Below, one piece after another: positions 35,400 through 44,255 of a stretch of 64,000 nucleotides of DNA; the stretch's first letter is position 1, and each line of letters starts with the position of its first letter. This DNA is from Streptosporangium brasiliense (lineage in GTDB: Bacteria; Actinomycetota; Actinomycetes; Streptosporangiales; Streptosporangiaceae): NCBI RefSeq assembly GCF_030811595.1, contig NZ_JAUSRB010000001.1:1426001-1490000 (forward strand), given 5' to 3'. A program made the translations under genes and the position numbers. Under the pieces are notes generated by a model. It saw nothing but the letters and a program-made list of their open reading frames with translations, had not been told where the DNA came from and did no database searches.

Positions 35400-36524
35400 G
35401 TGCATCTGCCACGAGCGCTGGAACCGCTGTTCATACAGATGCACAACAATGGGAGGGTGTTGCAGGAGACAGTCGACGAGATCGCCGCCAGGCTCGGGGC
35501 TTCCGCCACGATTGAAGATCGTTCGTTCCAGCTCCTGGCCTATGCCGCGCAGAGCGGCGACATCGACGTGGTGCGCCAGGAGTCGATCCTGCGCCGCCGC
35601 GCGACGGAGGAGGTGCGGTCCTACTTCGAGGGATACGGCATCGCCGCCGCGCGCGGCCCGGTCCGCATCCCCGCCGACGCCGAGCTGGGCGTCCTGGCCC
35701 GCGTGTGCGTGCCGCTGCGCCACCACGAGGTCACCTACGGCTACCTGTGGCTGCTGGACGACGGCACCCTCGACGGTGACGCGCTCGCCTCGGTGTCGGG
35801 CCTGGTCGCCCGGGTCGCCGCGGCGCTCGCCCAGGAGGCCCGCAGCCGCCAGGACCTGGGCCGGAACCTGCGGGAGCTGTTCTCCCCCGACGCCGACGAG
35901 CGCTCCTGGGCGCTGTCCCAGCTCGACGTGCACGGCCCGGTGACCGCCATCGCCGTCCGCACCTCGCTGGAGCGGGTGGCCGCGCTCTGGACCCTCCCGC
36001 GCGGCGTGCTCTCCGACCCCGGCCTGCCCGTCCAGGGGGAGCCGCTGGTCGCGCTGCTCGCCCCGGCGGCCCAGGCCTGGCAGCTGGCCGGCCGGGTCCA
36101 GTCCATGTACGGCACGGCCGCCGGGGTCGGGGACGCCCGGGCCGACCCCGCGCAGGCCTGGCGGAGCTGGCGGGAGGCCGTGCAGGCGCTCAGGGTGGCC
36201 GACCGGGTGCCCGCCCTCGCCCCCGTCGCGGCCTGGTCCGACCTCGGCGTCTACCGGACGCTGGCCCGCCTGTCCCAGGCCGAGCTGCGCGAGCTGGCGG
36301 GGGAGACCGCCGGGCTGGCCGTGGACCCGGAGCTGGCCAGGAGCGTGGAGGGTTACCTCGACCGGGCGGGCCAGGTCCAGGCGGCCGCGGCGGCGCTCGG
36401 CGTGCACCGCCAGACGCTCTACTACCGGCTGGGCAAGGCCGAGCGGCTCATCGGCCGCGACCTGGCCGACGGCGAGGACCGGCTGCTGGTCCATCTCAGC
36501 CTCAAGGCGGCCCGCCTGCTCTAG
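35400..36524 (+). CDS. PucR-type transcriptional regulator of proline catabolism (inferred)
   Basis: 374 residues from GTG 35400, with AGGG five bases upstream. The first 160 residues are a GAF-like sensory region. The C-terminus has the PucR helix-turn-helix: GYLDRAGQVQAAAAALGVHR followed by QTLYYRLGKAERLIG. Proteins of this type next to proline dehydrogenase activate it in response to proline in other actinobacteria (PutR). Direct neighbourhood and divergent orientation support the same role here. Confidence 0.88.
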   Translation: MHLPRALEPLFIQMHNNGRVLQETVDEIAARLGASATIEDRSFQLLAYAAQSGDIDVVRQESILRRRATEEVRSYFEGYGIAAARGPVRIPADAELGVLARVCVPLRHHEVTYGYLWLLDDGTLDGDALASVSGLVARVAAALAQEARSRQDLGRNLRELFSPDADERSWALSQLDVHGPVTAIAVRTSLERVAALWTLPRGVLSDPGLPVQGEPLVALLAPAAQAWQLAGRVQSMYGTAAGVGDARADPAQAWRSWREAVQALRVADRVPALAPVAAWSDLGVYRTLARLSQAELRELAGETAGLAVDPELARSVEGYLDRAGQVQAAAAALGVHRQTLYYRLGKAERLIGRDLADGEDRLLVHLSLKAARLL

Positions 36525-36624
36525 CGATGTGCTGTCCTCTGCCCGCATGGTCCAGCGATGTGCCGTTCTCGGGCCGCCGGTGACCGGTGTGTTCCCCGGC
36601 TCCCGTCTGTGCGAGCATGCGCCT

Positions 36625-37632
36625 ATGAGCGACGCTGATCCGGTACGGCAGGCGCTGTCGAGGCTGGTGGACTCCGGCGAGCTCCGTGCCGAGCAGGTGG
36701 AGCCGGTCGCCCGGGCCGTGCACGAGGCCCTGCGCGAGCGGCCGGCCGGCGGCGTGCGGTGGAGCGAGATCGTCTCCTACGTCGGCGGCGGGCTCGTCCT
36801 CGCCGGGGCGGCCACCTTCGTCGGCCTGGGGTGGGACCGGATGTCCCAACCGGCGAGGATCGCGGTGCTCGCGGTCATCACCGCCCTGCTGCTGGCGGCC
36901 GCCGCCTGGCTGGGCCGGATGGCCTGGACGGCGACCGGCCGGACGGCCGCCGTGCAGCGCAGGGTCGCCGCCACGCTCGCCGCGCTGGGCTCGGCGACGG
37001 CCGCCCTCTGCGCGGGGGTCGTCGCCGAGCACGACGAGGTGCTGGCCGGTGGCGCGGTGGGACTGGCCGTCGCGGCCGCCGCCTACGTGGCGCTGCCCAC
37101 CGCGGTCGGCCTGCTGGCCTGCGGGGCCCTGGCTCTGGTCGCCGTCACCGGCTTGCTGGAGGCGTTCGCCCGGCCGGAGAGCGCCGCGTGGGGGGCCGGT
37201 TACGTCGCGCTGGGCGCGCTCGTCCTGGCCCTCGCCCTCGCCGGGCGCCTGGTCCCGCGCCCGCTCGCCCTGGGTATGGGCGCGGTCATCGCACTGGCCG
37301 GAGGGCAGTGGCCGTTGCTGTGGGATGAGCAGACCTGGGGCTACTCGGTGACCGCGCTGATCGCGCTGGCCTGCCTGGCGCTGTACGGCAGGGAACGCGC
37401 CTGGGTGCTGATCGTCGCGGGCGTGACCGGGCTGACGCTGGCGGTCCCCGAGGCCGTCTGGCACTGGACCGGCGGGGCCGTCGGCGGCGCCGTGATCCTC
37501 GTCCTGGCCGGGGCCGTCCTGCTGACCGCCGCCGGCCTCGGCGTTCTGCTGCACCGCCGTACCGCGCCGGGACAGGAAAGGCCGGGACAAGCAGCGCCGG
37601 GACAGGACGAGCAGGGACGGGCCGAGGGGTAA
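36625..37632 (+). CDS. DUF2157-type membrane protein
   Basis: 335 residues from ATG 36625. A soluble N-terminus of about 50 residues (LSRLVDSGELRAEQVEPVAR) precedes SEIVSYVGGGLVLAGAATF, the hallmark of DUF2157, and then nine or ten membrane helices. The C-terminal tail has short repeats (PGQERPGQAAPGQDEQG). Function of the family is unknown. The coding end and stop codon are duplicated right behind the gene. Confidence 0.78.
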   Translation: MSDADPVRQALSRLVDSGELRAEQVEPVARAVHEALRERPAGGVRWSEIVSYVGGGLVLAGAATFVGLGWDRMSQPARIAVLAVITALLLAAAAWLGRMAWTATGRTAAVQRRVAATLAALGSATAALCAGVVAEHDEVLAGGAVGLAVAAAAYVALPTAVGLLACGALALVAVTGLLEAFARPESAAWGAGYVALGALVLALALAGRLVPRPLALGMGAVIALAGGQWPLLWDEQTWGYSVTALIALACLALYGRERAWVLIVAGVTGLTLAVPEAVWHWTGGAVGGAVILVLAGAVLLTAAGLGVLLHRRTAPGQERPGQAAPGQDEQGRAEG

Positions 37633-37652
37633 GGGAGCCGAGGGGTAAGGGA
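37621..37652. repeat. 16-bp perfect tandem duplication containing a stop codon
   Basis: GCCGAGGGGTAAGGGA occurs at 37621-37636 and 37637-37652. The TAA of the first copy is the stop of the DUF2157 gene. Confidence 0.92.
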
Positions 37653-37750
37653 GCGGAACGACTCCGCCGTGCCGCCGCGCTGCCGTGCGGTGCGACGGAC
37701 GGTAGGGGACGGGGGACCAGCCGGATCTACCGCCCGGGACCGGGCAGGGA

Positions 37751-37822
37751 AGCCGGACTTGAAAGCCGGACTTGAAAGCCGGGCAGGGAAGCGCCGGACA
37801 TGAGAACGCCGGACATGAGAAC
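37751..37822. repeat. Two small tandem duplications behind the GT4 gene
   Basis: AGCCGGACTTGAA is repeated at 37751-37763 and 37764-37776, and GCCGGACATGAGAAC at 37793-37807 and 37808-37822. Both are perfect and lie within 110 bp of the minus-strand glycosyltransferase stop. Confidence 0.92.
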
Positions 37823-37847
37823 TGGGGCCCCCGTATGGGGACCCCAG
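37822..37847 (-). terminator. Hairpin downstream of the GT4 gene
   Basis: CTGGGG and CCCCAG arms with an inner CCC/GGG pairing, 13 bp after the glycosyltransferase stop on the minus strand. Confidence 0.6.
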
Positions 37848-37860
37848 CAGGTGTGGCCGG

Positions 37861-39012
37861 TCAGTGCCGCGCGGCGAGCGCGTTCTCGTAGACCTGGACG
37901 AGCTCCTGGCTGATCCGCTCCCAGGAGTAGCGGGAGCGGGCGCGGTCGGCGCCGGCGAAGCCGAGCGCGGTGCGCCGGGTGGGGTCGGCGAGCAGCTCGC
38001 GGATGAGGCGCGAGGTCCGGGCCGGACGGTCCGCCGGCACCAGCAGGCCCGTCACCCCGTCCACGACGGAGTCGAGGTGGGCGCCCACCGCCGAGGCGAT
38101 GACCGGCACGCCGCACGCCATGGCCTCCAGCGCGACGACGCCGGTCGAGGTCTCCTGCGGCAGCGAGACGACCACGTCGGCGCTGCGCATCAGCTTGGGC
38201 ACCGAGGTGTGCGGGACCTGCCCGAGCAGGGTGACCCGGTCCTCCACGCCGACCTCCTTGGCCAGCAGCATGACGCGGTGCGCGTCGGCGTCGTGCGGCA
38301 GCGCCGCGGCCTCCGGTCCGCCGGCGATGAGCAGTTCGGCGTCGGGGATGCCCTCCAGCGCGCGGATGGCGGTGTAGACGCCCTTTTCCTTGGTCAGCGG
38401 CCCGACGTGGAGCAGGCGGGGCCGGGTGCCGCGGGCCGCGGCCGGGCCCTGGCGCCGGAACCGCTCGACGTCGACGCCGCAGGGGATGACCGAGATGTTG
38501 CGGCGCGGCACGCCCAGCCGGATCAGCGTGGACTCCTCGTCCCCGCATCCGGCGATCACCGCGCTGGCCCGGCGGCCGATCGCGCGCTGCACCCGGACCT
38601 TCTTGGCGTCGTGGGTGTGCTCGCTGCTGAAGCTCTGGGTGAACGGGACGCCGAGACCGTCGGCTCCCGCGATGGCGGCCAGGCCGCCGGTCCAGGAGTG
38701 GGCGTGGATGACGTCCGGGCGGTCCTGCCCCCAGCGGCGCATGAGCTGGTCGCCGAGGTCGGGCAGGTAGGGCAGGACACTGTCCTCGGGAAGGTCCTCC
38801 GCCGGCCCGGCGGGCAGGTTCTCCAGCGTGACCCCCTGCGACACCCGCACCCGCGGCTTGTCGGAGTCGGAGTGCCGGCGGGTGTAGATCGTGACCTTGT
38901 GCTCCCGGCCCAGCTCGCGGGCGACGGCGAGGAGGTGGGCACGCTGCGCGGCGATGTCGGACTGGCTCTGGGAGGAGGACAGCGCGTCGGAGGAGACGAA
39001 TGCAATATTCAC
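37861..39012 (-). CDS. Family 4 glycosyltransferase (MshA-like)
   Basis: 383 residues from GTG 39012, with AGAGGTG four bases upstream; the open frame to 39039 adds nine weak residues. Two Rossmann domains: the N-terminal one has QSDIAAQRAHLLAVARELG and VIHAHSWTGG, the C-terminal one LLHVGPLTKEKG and the donor motif PQETSTGVVALEAMACGVPV with the paired glutamate pattern (EX7E). It resembles the N-acetylglucosaminyltransferase MshA but lacks the other mycothiol genes nearby, so the acceptor is unknown. Confidence 0.85.
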   Translation of the reverse strand: MNIAFVSSDALSSSQSQSDIAAQRAHLLAVARELGREHKVTIYTRRHSDSDKPRVRVSQGVTLENLPAGPAEDLPEDSVLPYLPDLGDQLMRRWGQDRPDVIHAHSWTGGLAAIAGADGLGVPFTQSFSSEHTHDAKKVRVQRAIGRRASAVIAGCGDEESTLIRLGVPRRNISVIPCGVDVERFRRQGPAAARGTRPRLLHVGPLTKEKGVYTAIRALEGIPDAELLIAGGPEAAALPHDADAHRVMLLAKEVGVEDRVTLLGQVPHTSVPKLMRSADVVVSLPQETSTGVVALEAMACGVPVIASAVGAHLDSVVDGVTGLLVPADRPARTSRLIRELLADPTRRTALGFAGADRARSRYSWERISQELVQVYENALAARH

Positions 39013-39350
39013 GGCACACCTCTGGGAGGAGATAGGCATGGAAAGCCTGTGATTCCTTCAGGGGTGCCTGCGTCTTAGGCACACGTCTGTATGAGAGAAA
39101 ACATACCCGGATTCCCGCCGCCGGCAAACCTCAATTTCTCCCGCTCCGCCGCGGTTTCCCGGGGCGGGCGCCGGCCGTGCCCGCCCCTGCCGGTCATCTG
39201 CCCAGGTCGGCACGGATGTCCTGGGCGCCGCGAGTCACCGGGAGCACCGTGCCTCACCGGGAGCACCGCGCCGTGGGGCGGGCGAGGCGCGCGGGGCGGG
39301 TGAGTCACACGGCGCGCAGGGCGAGGGGCGAGGGGCGCGGGGCGGGTGAG
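39013..39350. other. Intergenic gap with promoter region and duplicated gene end
   Basis: About 340 bases between the ends of a regulated glycosyltransferase promoter (AT-richer part at 39080-39150) and the 3' end of the PP2C-like gene. The right half contains low-complexity GGGCGAGG sequence and the 38-bp duplication listed separately. No gene is visible. Confidence 0.5.
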
Positions 39351-39372
39351 TCACACGGCGCGCAGGGCGAGG
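39289..39372. repeat. 38-bp direct repeat spanning the stop of the PP2C-like gene
   Basis: Identical 38-bp segments at 39289-39326 and 39335-39372, 46 bp apart. The second contains the last codons and stop (39351-39353) of the minus-strand gene. Confidence 0.92.
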
Positions 39373-41210
39373 ATCACGATCTCGTCCCACACCCGTCCGC
39401 CGGAGAAGGCGTGCCGGTCCTCCTCCACGGCCTTGACCACCGTGGCCGGGGACTGCGCCACGCAGCGCGCGAGCACGTCGGCCAGGCGGTTCTCGCCGTA
39501 CGGCTCGCCCTGCTCGTTCTGCGAGGCGACCAGCCCGTCGGAGTAGAAGACCAGCGTCTGGCCCGAGGACAGCGTGAGCTCCTCGCTGAACATCTCGGCC
39601 TCGGCGGCGATGCCGAGCGGCACGCCGCCGCCGGCGGTGAACCGCACCGAGCCGTCGGACTGCAGGATCGCGGCGGGATGGTGCCCCGCGCTGGCCAGTT
39701 TGATCCTGCGCGCCCGGATGAACCCCGCCACCGCCATCACGAACATGCCGCTGTGCTGCACCGTCAGCGCGTGGTTCAGCTTGCGCAGCGCCTCGCCCGG
39801 ATCGGACTCCCAGACGCTGAGGACGCGCAGCCCGTTGCGGACCATGGCGCTGACCGACGCGGCCTCCTCGCCCTTGCCCGCCGCGCCGCCCAGGGCGAAC
39901 CCCCACCCGTCCCGCACGGGGAAGACGTCGTAGAACTCGGCCCCGACCAGGCTGGAGCCCGCGTGATAGATCGCCGCCGCCTCGAATCCGGGGATGTCCG
40001 GCAGGCTCCGCGGCACCACGCTGGTGCGCAGCGCGTCGGCGGCCTGGGACCGCGTCTGGAAGCTGCGCCGGGCGCGCAGGGCGAGTCCGAGGTGGACGCC
40101 GATCTCCTCCATCAGGCCCAGGTCGGCCAGGGAGAACGGCTCGCGGTCGCGCAGCCGTAGGAGGGTGAGGGCGCCCAGCGCGCCGCCGTCACCCTGGATC
40201 GGCACGATCAGCGCCGAGGCGGCGCCCATGACCCGCAGCAGCGGCGGCCCGCCGGGCACCTCGCCGAGCAGCGTCTCGTCCTCCAGCATCTCGTGGACCA
40301 CGCCCGAGCCGCCGGTCAGCACGTGGGCGACGGCCGGCGCGGTCAGCGGGGTCATCCCCTCGATCAGCCGGATCAAGTCGGTCACCGGCTTGTCGCCCGG
40401 GCCCAGCACGCAGGCCCGCCGGGGCACGCCGTCGCGGACCACGTCGGCGATCACCCAGTCGGCGCTCTCGGCCGCCAGCAGCCGTGCGGCCCGGGTGACG
40501 GTCACCGGCTGGCGCAGGCTCTCCTCGTCGAGCAGCAGACGGGTCATCGCGGACAGCAGCTCCTGGCGGCGGGCGGCGGCCATGACCAGGGAGGCGTCCG
40601 ACCGGTCGACCGGTCCCCTGGGGGCGCCGGCCACCTGAGCCTCCAGCGGGAGGATCACGACGGCGGTCATCTCCTGCGGCTCGCCCGGCATCGTCAGCCG
40701 GGTGAGGGCGAGCTGCACCGTGTGCGCGCGGCCCTGGTGGGCCAGCCGCGTCTGGAACGTCGCGGTCTGCCCTCCCTGCTGCACCGCCGTCAGGTGCGAG
40801 CGGAACGCCGCGCGCCGGGAGACGTCGACGAACAGCGGGAAGGAGCGCCCGATCAGATAGCCGGCCGGGCTGCCCAACATCTGGGAGGTCTCCGCGCTGA
40901 TGCGCCGGACCACCCCCGAGGCGTCCAGCACCACCACGGGGACGGGGAAGGTGCGGAACACCTGCCGCAGCAGCTTTAGCTCCCGCTGCGACCCGCTCTC
41001 CCGCTCACCGGACCGCTTGGGCGCCTTGCGCAGCTCGCGCAGGGACGTCTCCAGCAGCTCGCGGGCGGTGTCGAGCTCCGCCAGCGCGGCGTCGAGTGTG
41101 GACCGGGGATCGGCTGGGTAGGCGGACCTGGTCTCGCGCAGGGAGGAGACCCTGGTCGTCAGCGCGCTCAGCGCTTGCTCCAGGGCCTGAAGGCCAATGG
41201 CGTCGGTCAA
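39351..41210 (-). CDS. PAS-GAF-PP2C (SpoIIE-like) protein with substituted metal ligands
   Basis: 619 residues: a coiled N-terminal helix (1-75), PAS domain (about 80-190, VVVLDASGVVRRISAETSQ), GAF domain (about 220-385) and a PP2C_SIG domain (about 395-619). In the phosphatase domain the first metal-site motif, normally GGDFYD, reads VGAEFYD (Asp to Glu at 425) and the second, normally GDVSGKG, reads GGAAGKG (Asp to Gly at 442). The later SDGLVAS and WDEIVIL sites remain. Catalysis may be lost or altered. It lies beside ANTAR, STAS, sigma and anti-sigma genes and could bind a STAS partner or act as a sensor. Confidence 0.85.
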   Translation of the reverse strand: MTDAIGLQALEQALSALTTRVSSLRETRSAYPADPRSTLDAALAELDTARELLETSLRELRKAPKRSGERESGSQRELKLLRQVFRTFPVPVVVLDASGVVRRISAETSQMLGSPAGYLIGRSFPLFVDVSRRAAFRSHLTAVQQGGQTATFQTRLAHQGRAHTVQLALTRLTMPGEPQEMTAVVILPLEAQVAGAPRGPVDRSDASLVMAAARRQELLSAMTRLLLDEESLRQPVTVTRAARLLAAESADWVIADVVRDGVPRRACVLGPGDKPVTDLIRLIEGMTPLTAPAVAHVLTGGSGVVHEMLEDETLLGEVPGGPPLLRVMGAASALIVPIQGDGGALGALTLLRLRDREPFSLADLGLMEEIGVHLGLALRARRSFQTRSQAADALRTSVVPRSLPDIPGFEAAAIYHAGSSLVGAEFYDVFPVRDGWGFALGGAAGKGEEAASVSAMVRNGLRVLSVWESDPGEALRKLNHALTVQHSGMFVMAVAGFIRARRIKLASAGHHPAAILQSDGSVRFTAGGGVPLGIAAEAEMFSEELTLSSGQTLVFYSDGLVASQNEQGEPYGENRLADVLARCVAQSPATVVKAVEEDRHAFSGGRVWDEIVILALRAV

Positions 41211-41336
41211 TGTTCGTCCTCGTCAGCGGCCGGGATGGGACTGGCCCCGTCGTAGACGGTACGCCACCCGGTGGGTCGGATCGATGCGCGGTCAGATAGT
41301 GATTAAGTTAGCGAAATCAGGAAGGGGTTCCGTGAC

Positions 41337-42053
41337 ATGGAGATGGTCACTCCCGTTCTCGCCCGGGACCTCGCCGCGCTCGGCAGGGTCAGCGAGGAGA
41401 CCTCGAGCGAGAGCGTGCTGCGCGGGCTCACCACCACCCTCGCCGGCGACGTGCCCGGCTGCGCGGGCGGTTCGGCCGAGCTGTGGCGTGCCGAGCGCCT
41501 GGTCGTCTCGGCCTCGCACAGCGAGCTCATCGTGCTCGTCGACAGCGAGGGTGAGCTGGGACAGGGGCCCTCCGCCGAGGCCCGAGCCACCGGCCGTCAC
41601 GTGATCATCCAGGACGTGCTGCGCGAGTCGCGCTGGCCGGACTACGCCGGCATGGCGGTCCGCTGCGGGATCCGCTCGGTCCTGGCCCTGCCGATCACCG
41701 TCGAGCGCGCCGTCCTGGTCCTCGGCCTGTACGGCGTGCGTCCCGGCGTCTTCGCGGCCCGGAGCGTCCCCCCGCTGGCCGACATGCTCGCCGAGCAGGT
41801 GGGCGTGGCGCTGGCCAACATGTGGGACTACGACGAGGTCAGGACCGACGCCGCCCAGATGCAGGAGGCGCTGGCCGGCCGGGCGATCATCGACCAGGCC
41901 AAGGGCATCATCATGAAGTCCAGCGGCTGCTCGGCCGAGGCCGCCTTCGACGAACTGCGCAGGATCTCCCAGCACCACCAGGTGAAGGTAGCCGACCTGG
42001 CCCGGCTGCTGGTCGACGAGCACCAGCGGAACCGGGGCGGGCGAGCCGGCTGA
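41337..42053 (+). CDS. GAF and ANTAR domain RNA-binding regulator
   Basis: 238 residues. GAF domain at about 20-155 (CGIRSVLALPITVERAVLV), then an ANTAR domain at about 165-225 with the typical AIIDQAKGIIMKSSGCS helix and AFDELRRISQHHQVKVADLA. ANTAR proteins bind paired hexanucleotide-loop hairpins in leader RNA and prevent termination. It is divergent from the PAS-GAF-PP2C gene (126 bp between starts, AT-rich), suggesting one shared signal. Targets are not identified here. Confidence 0.92.
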   Translation: MEMVTPVLARDLAALGRVSEETSSESVLRGLTTTLAGDVPGCAGGSAELWRAERLVVSASHSELIVLVDSEGELGQGPSAEARATGRHVIIQDVLRESRWPDYAGMAVRCGIRSVLALPITVERAVLVLGLYGVRPGVFAARSVPPLADMLAEQVGVALANMWDYDEVRTDAAQMQEALAGRAIIDQAKGIIMKSSGCSAEAAFDELRRISQHHQVKVADLARLLVDEHQRNRGGRAG

Positions 42054-42062
42054 GAGGACGGC

Positions 42063-42108
42063 GCCCTGAGCGAGATGCCCGGGAGGCCCTGAGCGAGATG
42101 CCCGGGAG
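42063..42108. repeat. 23-bp perfect tandem duplication after the ANTAR gene
   Basis: Copies at 42063-42085 and 42086-42108, beginning 9 bp behind the stop at 42053. Flanking sequence up to 42250 contains further degenerate copies rich in CCCGGG. Confidence 0.92.
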
Positions 42109-42274
42109 ACGGCGCCCCGGGGGCGAGGTGCCGGGGGAGGGAGCTGTCCGGGAGGCCGGCGTGTCGCGGCGGCGCCGTGGCCGCCGGGAGGGAGCTCCGG
42201 CCGCCGTGGACCCCCGGGCCGCAGGGCGCCGTGGACACCCGGGCCGGACGGCGGGGGAGCGGGTGGGGAGCGGG

Positions 42275-42646
42275 CTAACCGAACGCGGCGAGCGCGTCCT
42301 CGACCGTGTCGTAGAGGGGCAGGCGCTGGGCCAGGCCGGTGATCCACATCACCTTGGTCTTGGCGTATTCCACGCCGATGAGGGCGAATTTCCCCCCGGA
42401 GTTGGTGCTGAGCTGCCAGTGATGGACGATGAGCCCGAGCGCGCGGGAGTCCATGAACGTCACCCCGCCCAGGTCCAGCGCCATGTCCGGGCCGTGCTCG
42501 GCGACCTCGGCCGCCAGGTAGTCGGCGAACTGGTCCCTGGTCGTCGCGTCCAGCAGGCCCGTCACCCGGATCACATTGACCCCACTGACCAGCGCCGACG
42601 TCAGAGTCAGGGCCGCCGCTCTCTCGCCGTTCTCCGACACCGTCAC
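42275..42646 (-). CDS. STAS domain anti-anti-sigma factor
   Basis: 123 residues, a single STAS domain. LDLGGVTFMDSRALGLIV contains the phosphorylatable serine (Ser67) in the DSRAL motif. The unphosphorylated form binds an HATPase anti-sigma factor and frees the sigma factor. It is divergent from the sigma gene (192 bp apart) and close to an HATPase protein and a PP2C-like protein, completing a partner-switching set. Confidence 0.9.
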   Translation of the reverse strand: MTVSENGERAAALTLTSALVSGVNVIRVTGLLDATTRDQFADYLAAEVAEHGPDMALDLGGVTFMDSRALGLIVHHWQLSTNSGGKFALIGVEYAKTKVMWITGLAQRLPLYDTVEDALAAFG

Positions 42647-42838
42647 TCAGGTCCTCCTCGCCATTTGATTAGCAACCTTACTGTTACCTGAGAGCGAGCA
42701 ATACTCCCGGAATCGGGGTAATACTAGAACCGAGGTCCAGCAGAGGGCCTCGCCTCGAAAAGTGGTCGAGGCGATGCCGTCTGCCCGGATGCTGTTCCGA
42801 GCTGCCGGTGTCGTCCGACAGTTATACAAGGAGCAGCA

Positions 42839-43615
42839 ATGTCTGTTCAGGCCCTCGAACTCACCGACATGACCGCCGAGGAACTCCTCGCCGAGATGGT
42901 TCTGCCCGAGGTCTCCGAATACCGCGCCGAGCGTCTGCGCGAGCGGATCGTCGAGATGCACCGGCCACTCGCCATGGAGATCGCCCGCCGCTACCGCTAC
43001 CGGGGCGAGCCCTTGGAGGACCTCCTCCAGGCCGCGTACGTCGGGTTGATGAAGGCCATCAACGGATTCGACCCCACCCTCGGCCACGCCTTCCGCGGCT
43101 ACGCCGTGGTCACCATGACCGGTGAGGTCAAGCGCCACTTCCGTGACCGCACCTGGGCCATCCGGGTGCCCCGCGTCTACCAGGAGCGCAGGGCCGAGCT
43201 GAACCGGCTGGTCGCCGATCTCAGCCAGGACCTGGGCCGGTCGCCGACGATCGCCGAGCTCGCCGCGAAGATGAACATCTCCGAGGAGGACGTCCTGCTC
43301 ACCCTCGACGCCTCGGCCGCCTACAGCGCCCTCTCGCTCGACGCGCCGCTCGGCGCAGACGACGACGCGGCCGCGCTGGGCGACGTCATCCCCGACGAGG
43401 ACGACGCGCTGGGCGTCCTGGTGGACCGCGAGGCGGTCAAGCCGCTGATCGACAAGCTGCCGACGCGCGAGAAGAACATCCTCCTGCTGCGGTTCTTCGG
43501 CAACATGACCCAGGCGGAGATCGCCGCCGAGTTCGGGATCTCCCAGATGCACGTCTCCCGTATCCTGCGGAAGGTCCTGGACCAGCTCCGCGAGGAACTC
43601 GTCGCCGAATGCTGA
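42839..43615 (+). CDS. RNA polymerase sigma factor of the SigB/SigF/SigG group
   Basis: 258 residues with regions 2, 3 and 4 and no region 1, as in group 3 sigma factors. Region 2: LEDLLQAAYVGLMKAINGFDP and FRGYAVVTMTGEVKRHFRD; region 3 begins RSPTIAELAAKMNISEEDV; region 4 HTH is TQAEIAAEFGISQMHVSRIL. It should direct a stress or developmental regulon and be held by an anti-sigma factor, likely the adjacent HATPase protein. The upstream gap (42647-42838) contains AT-rich sequence with a GGGTAA element at 42716 that may belong to its own promoter. Confidence 0.93.
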   Translation: MSVQALELTDMTAEELLAEMVLPEVSEYRAERLRERIVEMHRPLAMEIARRYRYRGEPLEDLLQAAYVGLMKAINGFDPTLGHAFRGYAVVTMTGEVKRHFRDRTWAIRVPRVYQERRAELNRLVADLSQDLGRSPTIAELAAKMNISEEDVLLTLDASAAYSALSLDAPLGADDDAAALGDVIPDEDDALGVLVDREAVKPLIDKLPTREKNILLLRFFGNMTQAEIAAEFGISQMHVSRILRKVLDQLREELVAEC

Positions 43616-43734
43616 ATACACGGCCCCTCACCGGGCACCCCAGTCGGCGACGGCAGGAGTGGCATAGGGTGCGTTTGAATGATCCCCAGGCGCCGGGGAA
43701 GATGGCGCGGTGGGACAGGGGAGGCGGATCTCGC

Positions 43735-44190
43735 GTGAACGAGGACGGTGTTCGTCCGGCTCGCTTCCTGGCGAGCGGCGCCCGTTCCCGGCCCGTCCCC
43801 GCCGGAGCCGCCGTGGCGGAGATCGCCTTCTGCCTCCCCGACCTGCCCGACGTGCGCGACTTCGCCACCGTCCAGGCCATGCGGAGCGGGATGTCGCAGG
43901 AGAGCCTGGCCGACTTCCTCGTGGCGGTCAACGAGGTCGCCACCAACGCCGTCACCCACGGCCATGCCACGGCCAAGGCCGTGCTGCGGATGTGGACCGT
44001 CGGCCGCACCCTCGTCGTGGAGATCCACGACGAGGGGCAGTGGTCCCCTGACGGGCCCCCGGGCGACACGCCGCCCGCGCCCTATGCCACCAGCGGCATG
44101 GGGCTCTGGGTGGCCCGGATGATCAGTTCCGACATCAAGTTCGAGACCGGGGCGGCCGGGACGTTCATCACGATGTCCTTCAAAGTCTGA
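43735..44190 (+). CDS. HATPase anti-sigma regulatory factor (RsbW-like)
   Basis: 151 residues from GTG 43735; alternatives are ATG 43702 and ATG 43609, the latter overlapping the sigma stop codon. The GHKL kinase motifs are present: N box NEVATNAVTHG, G1 EIHDEGQW, and G2 SGMGLWVARM. It would bind the neighbouring sigma factor and phosphorylate the STAS protein. Gene order sigma then anti-sigma is reversed from Bacillus but common in actinobacteria. Confidence 0.85.
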   Translation: MNEDGVRPARFLASGARSRPVPAGAAVAEIAFCLPDLPDVRDFATVQAMRSGMSQESLADFLVAVNEVATNAVTHGHATAKAVLRMWTVGRTLVVEIHDEGQWSPDGPPGDTPPAPYATSGMGLWVARMISSDIKFETGAAGTFITMSFKV

Positions 44191-44255
44191 AACGGCTTTT
44201 TCCGACATAAGACCCTTATCGGTCCGAATCTGCTTTTTTGGGTACAAGCCGGTTT

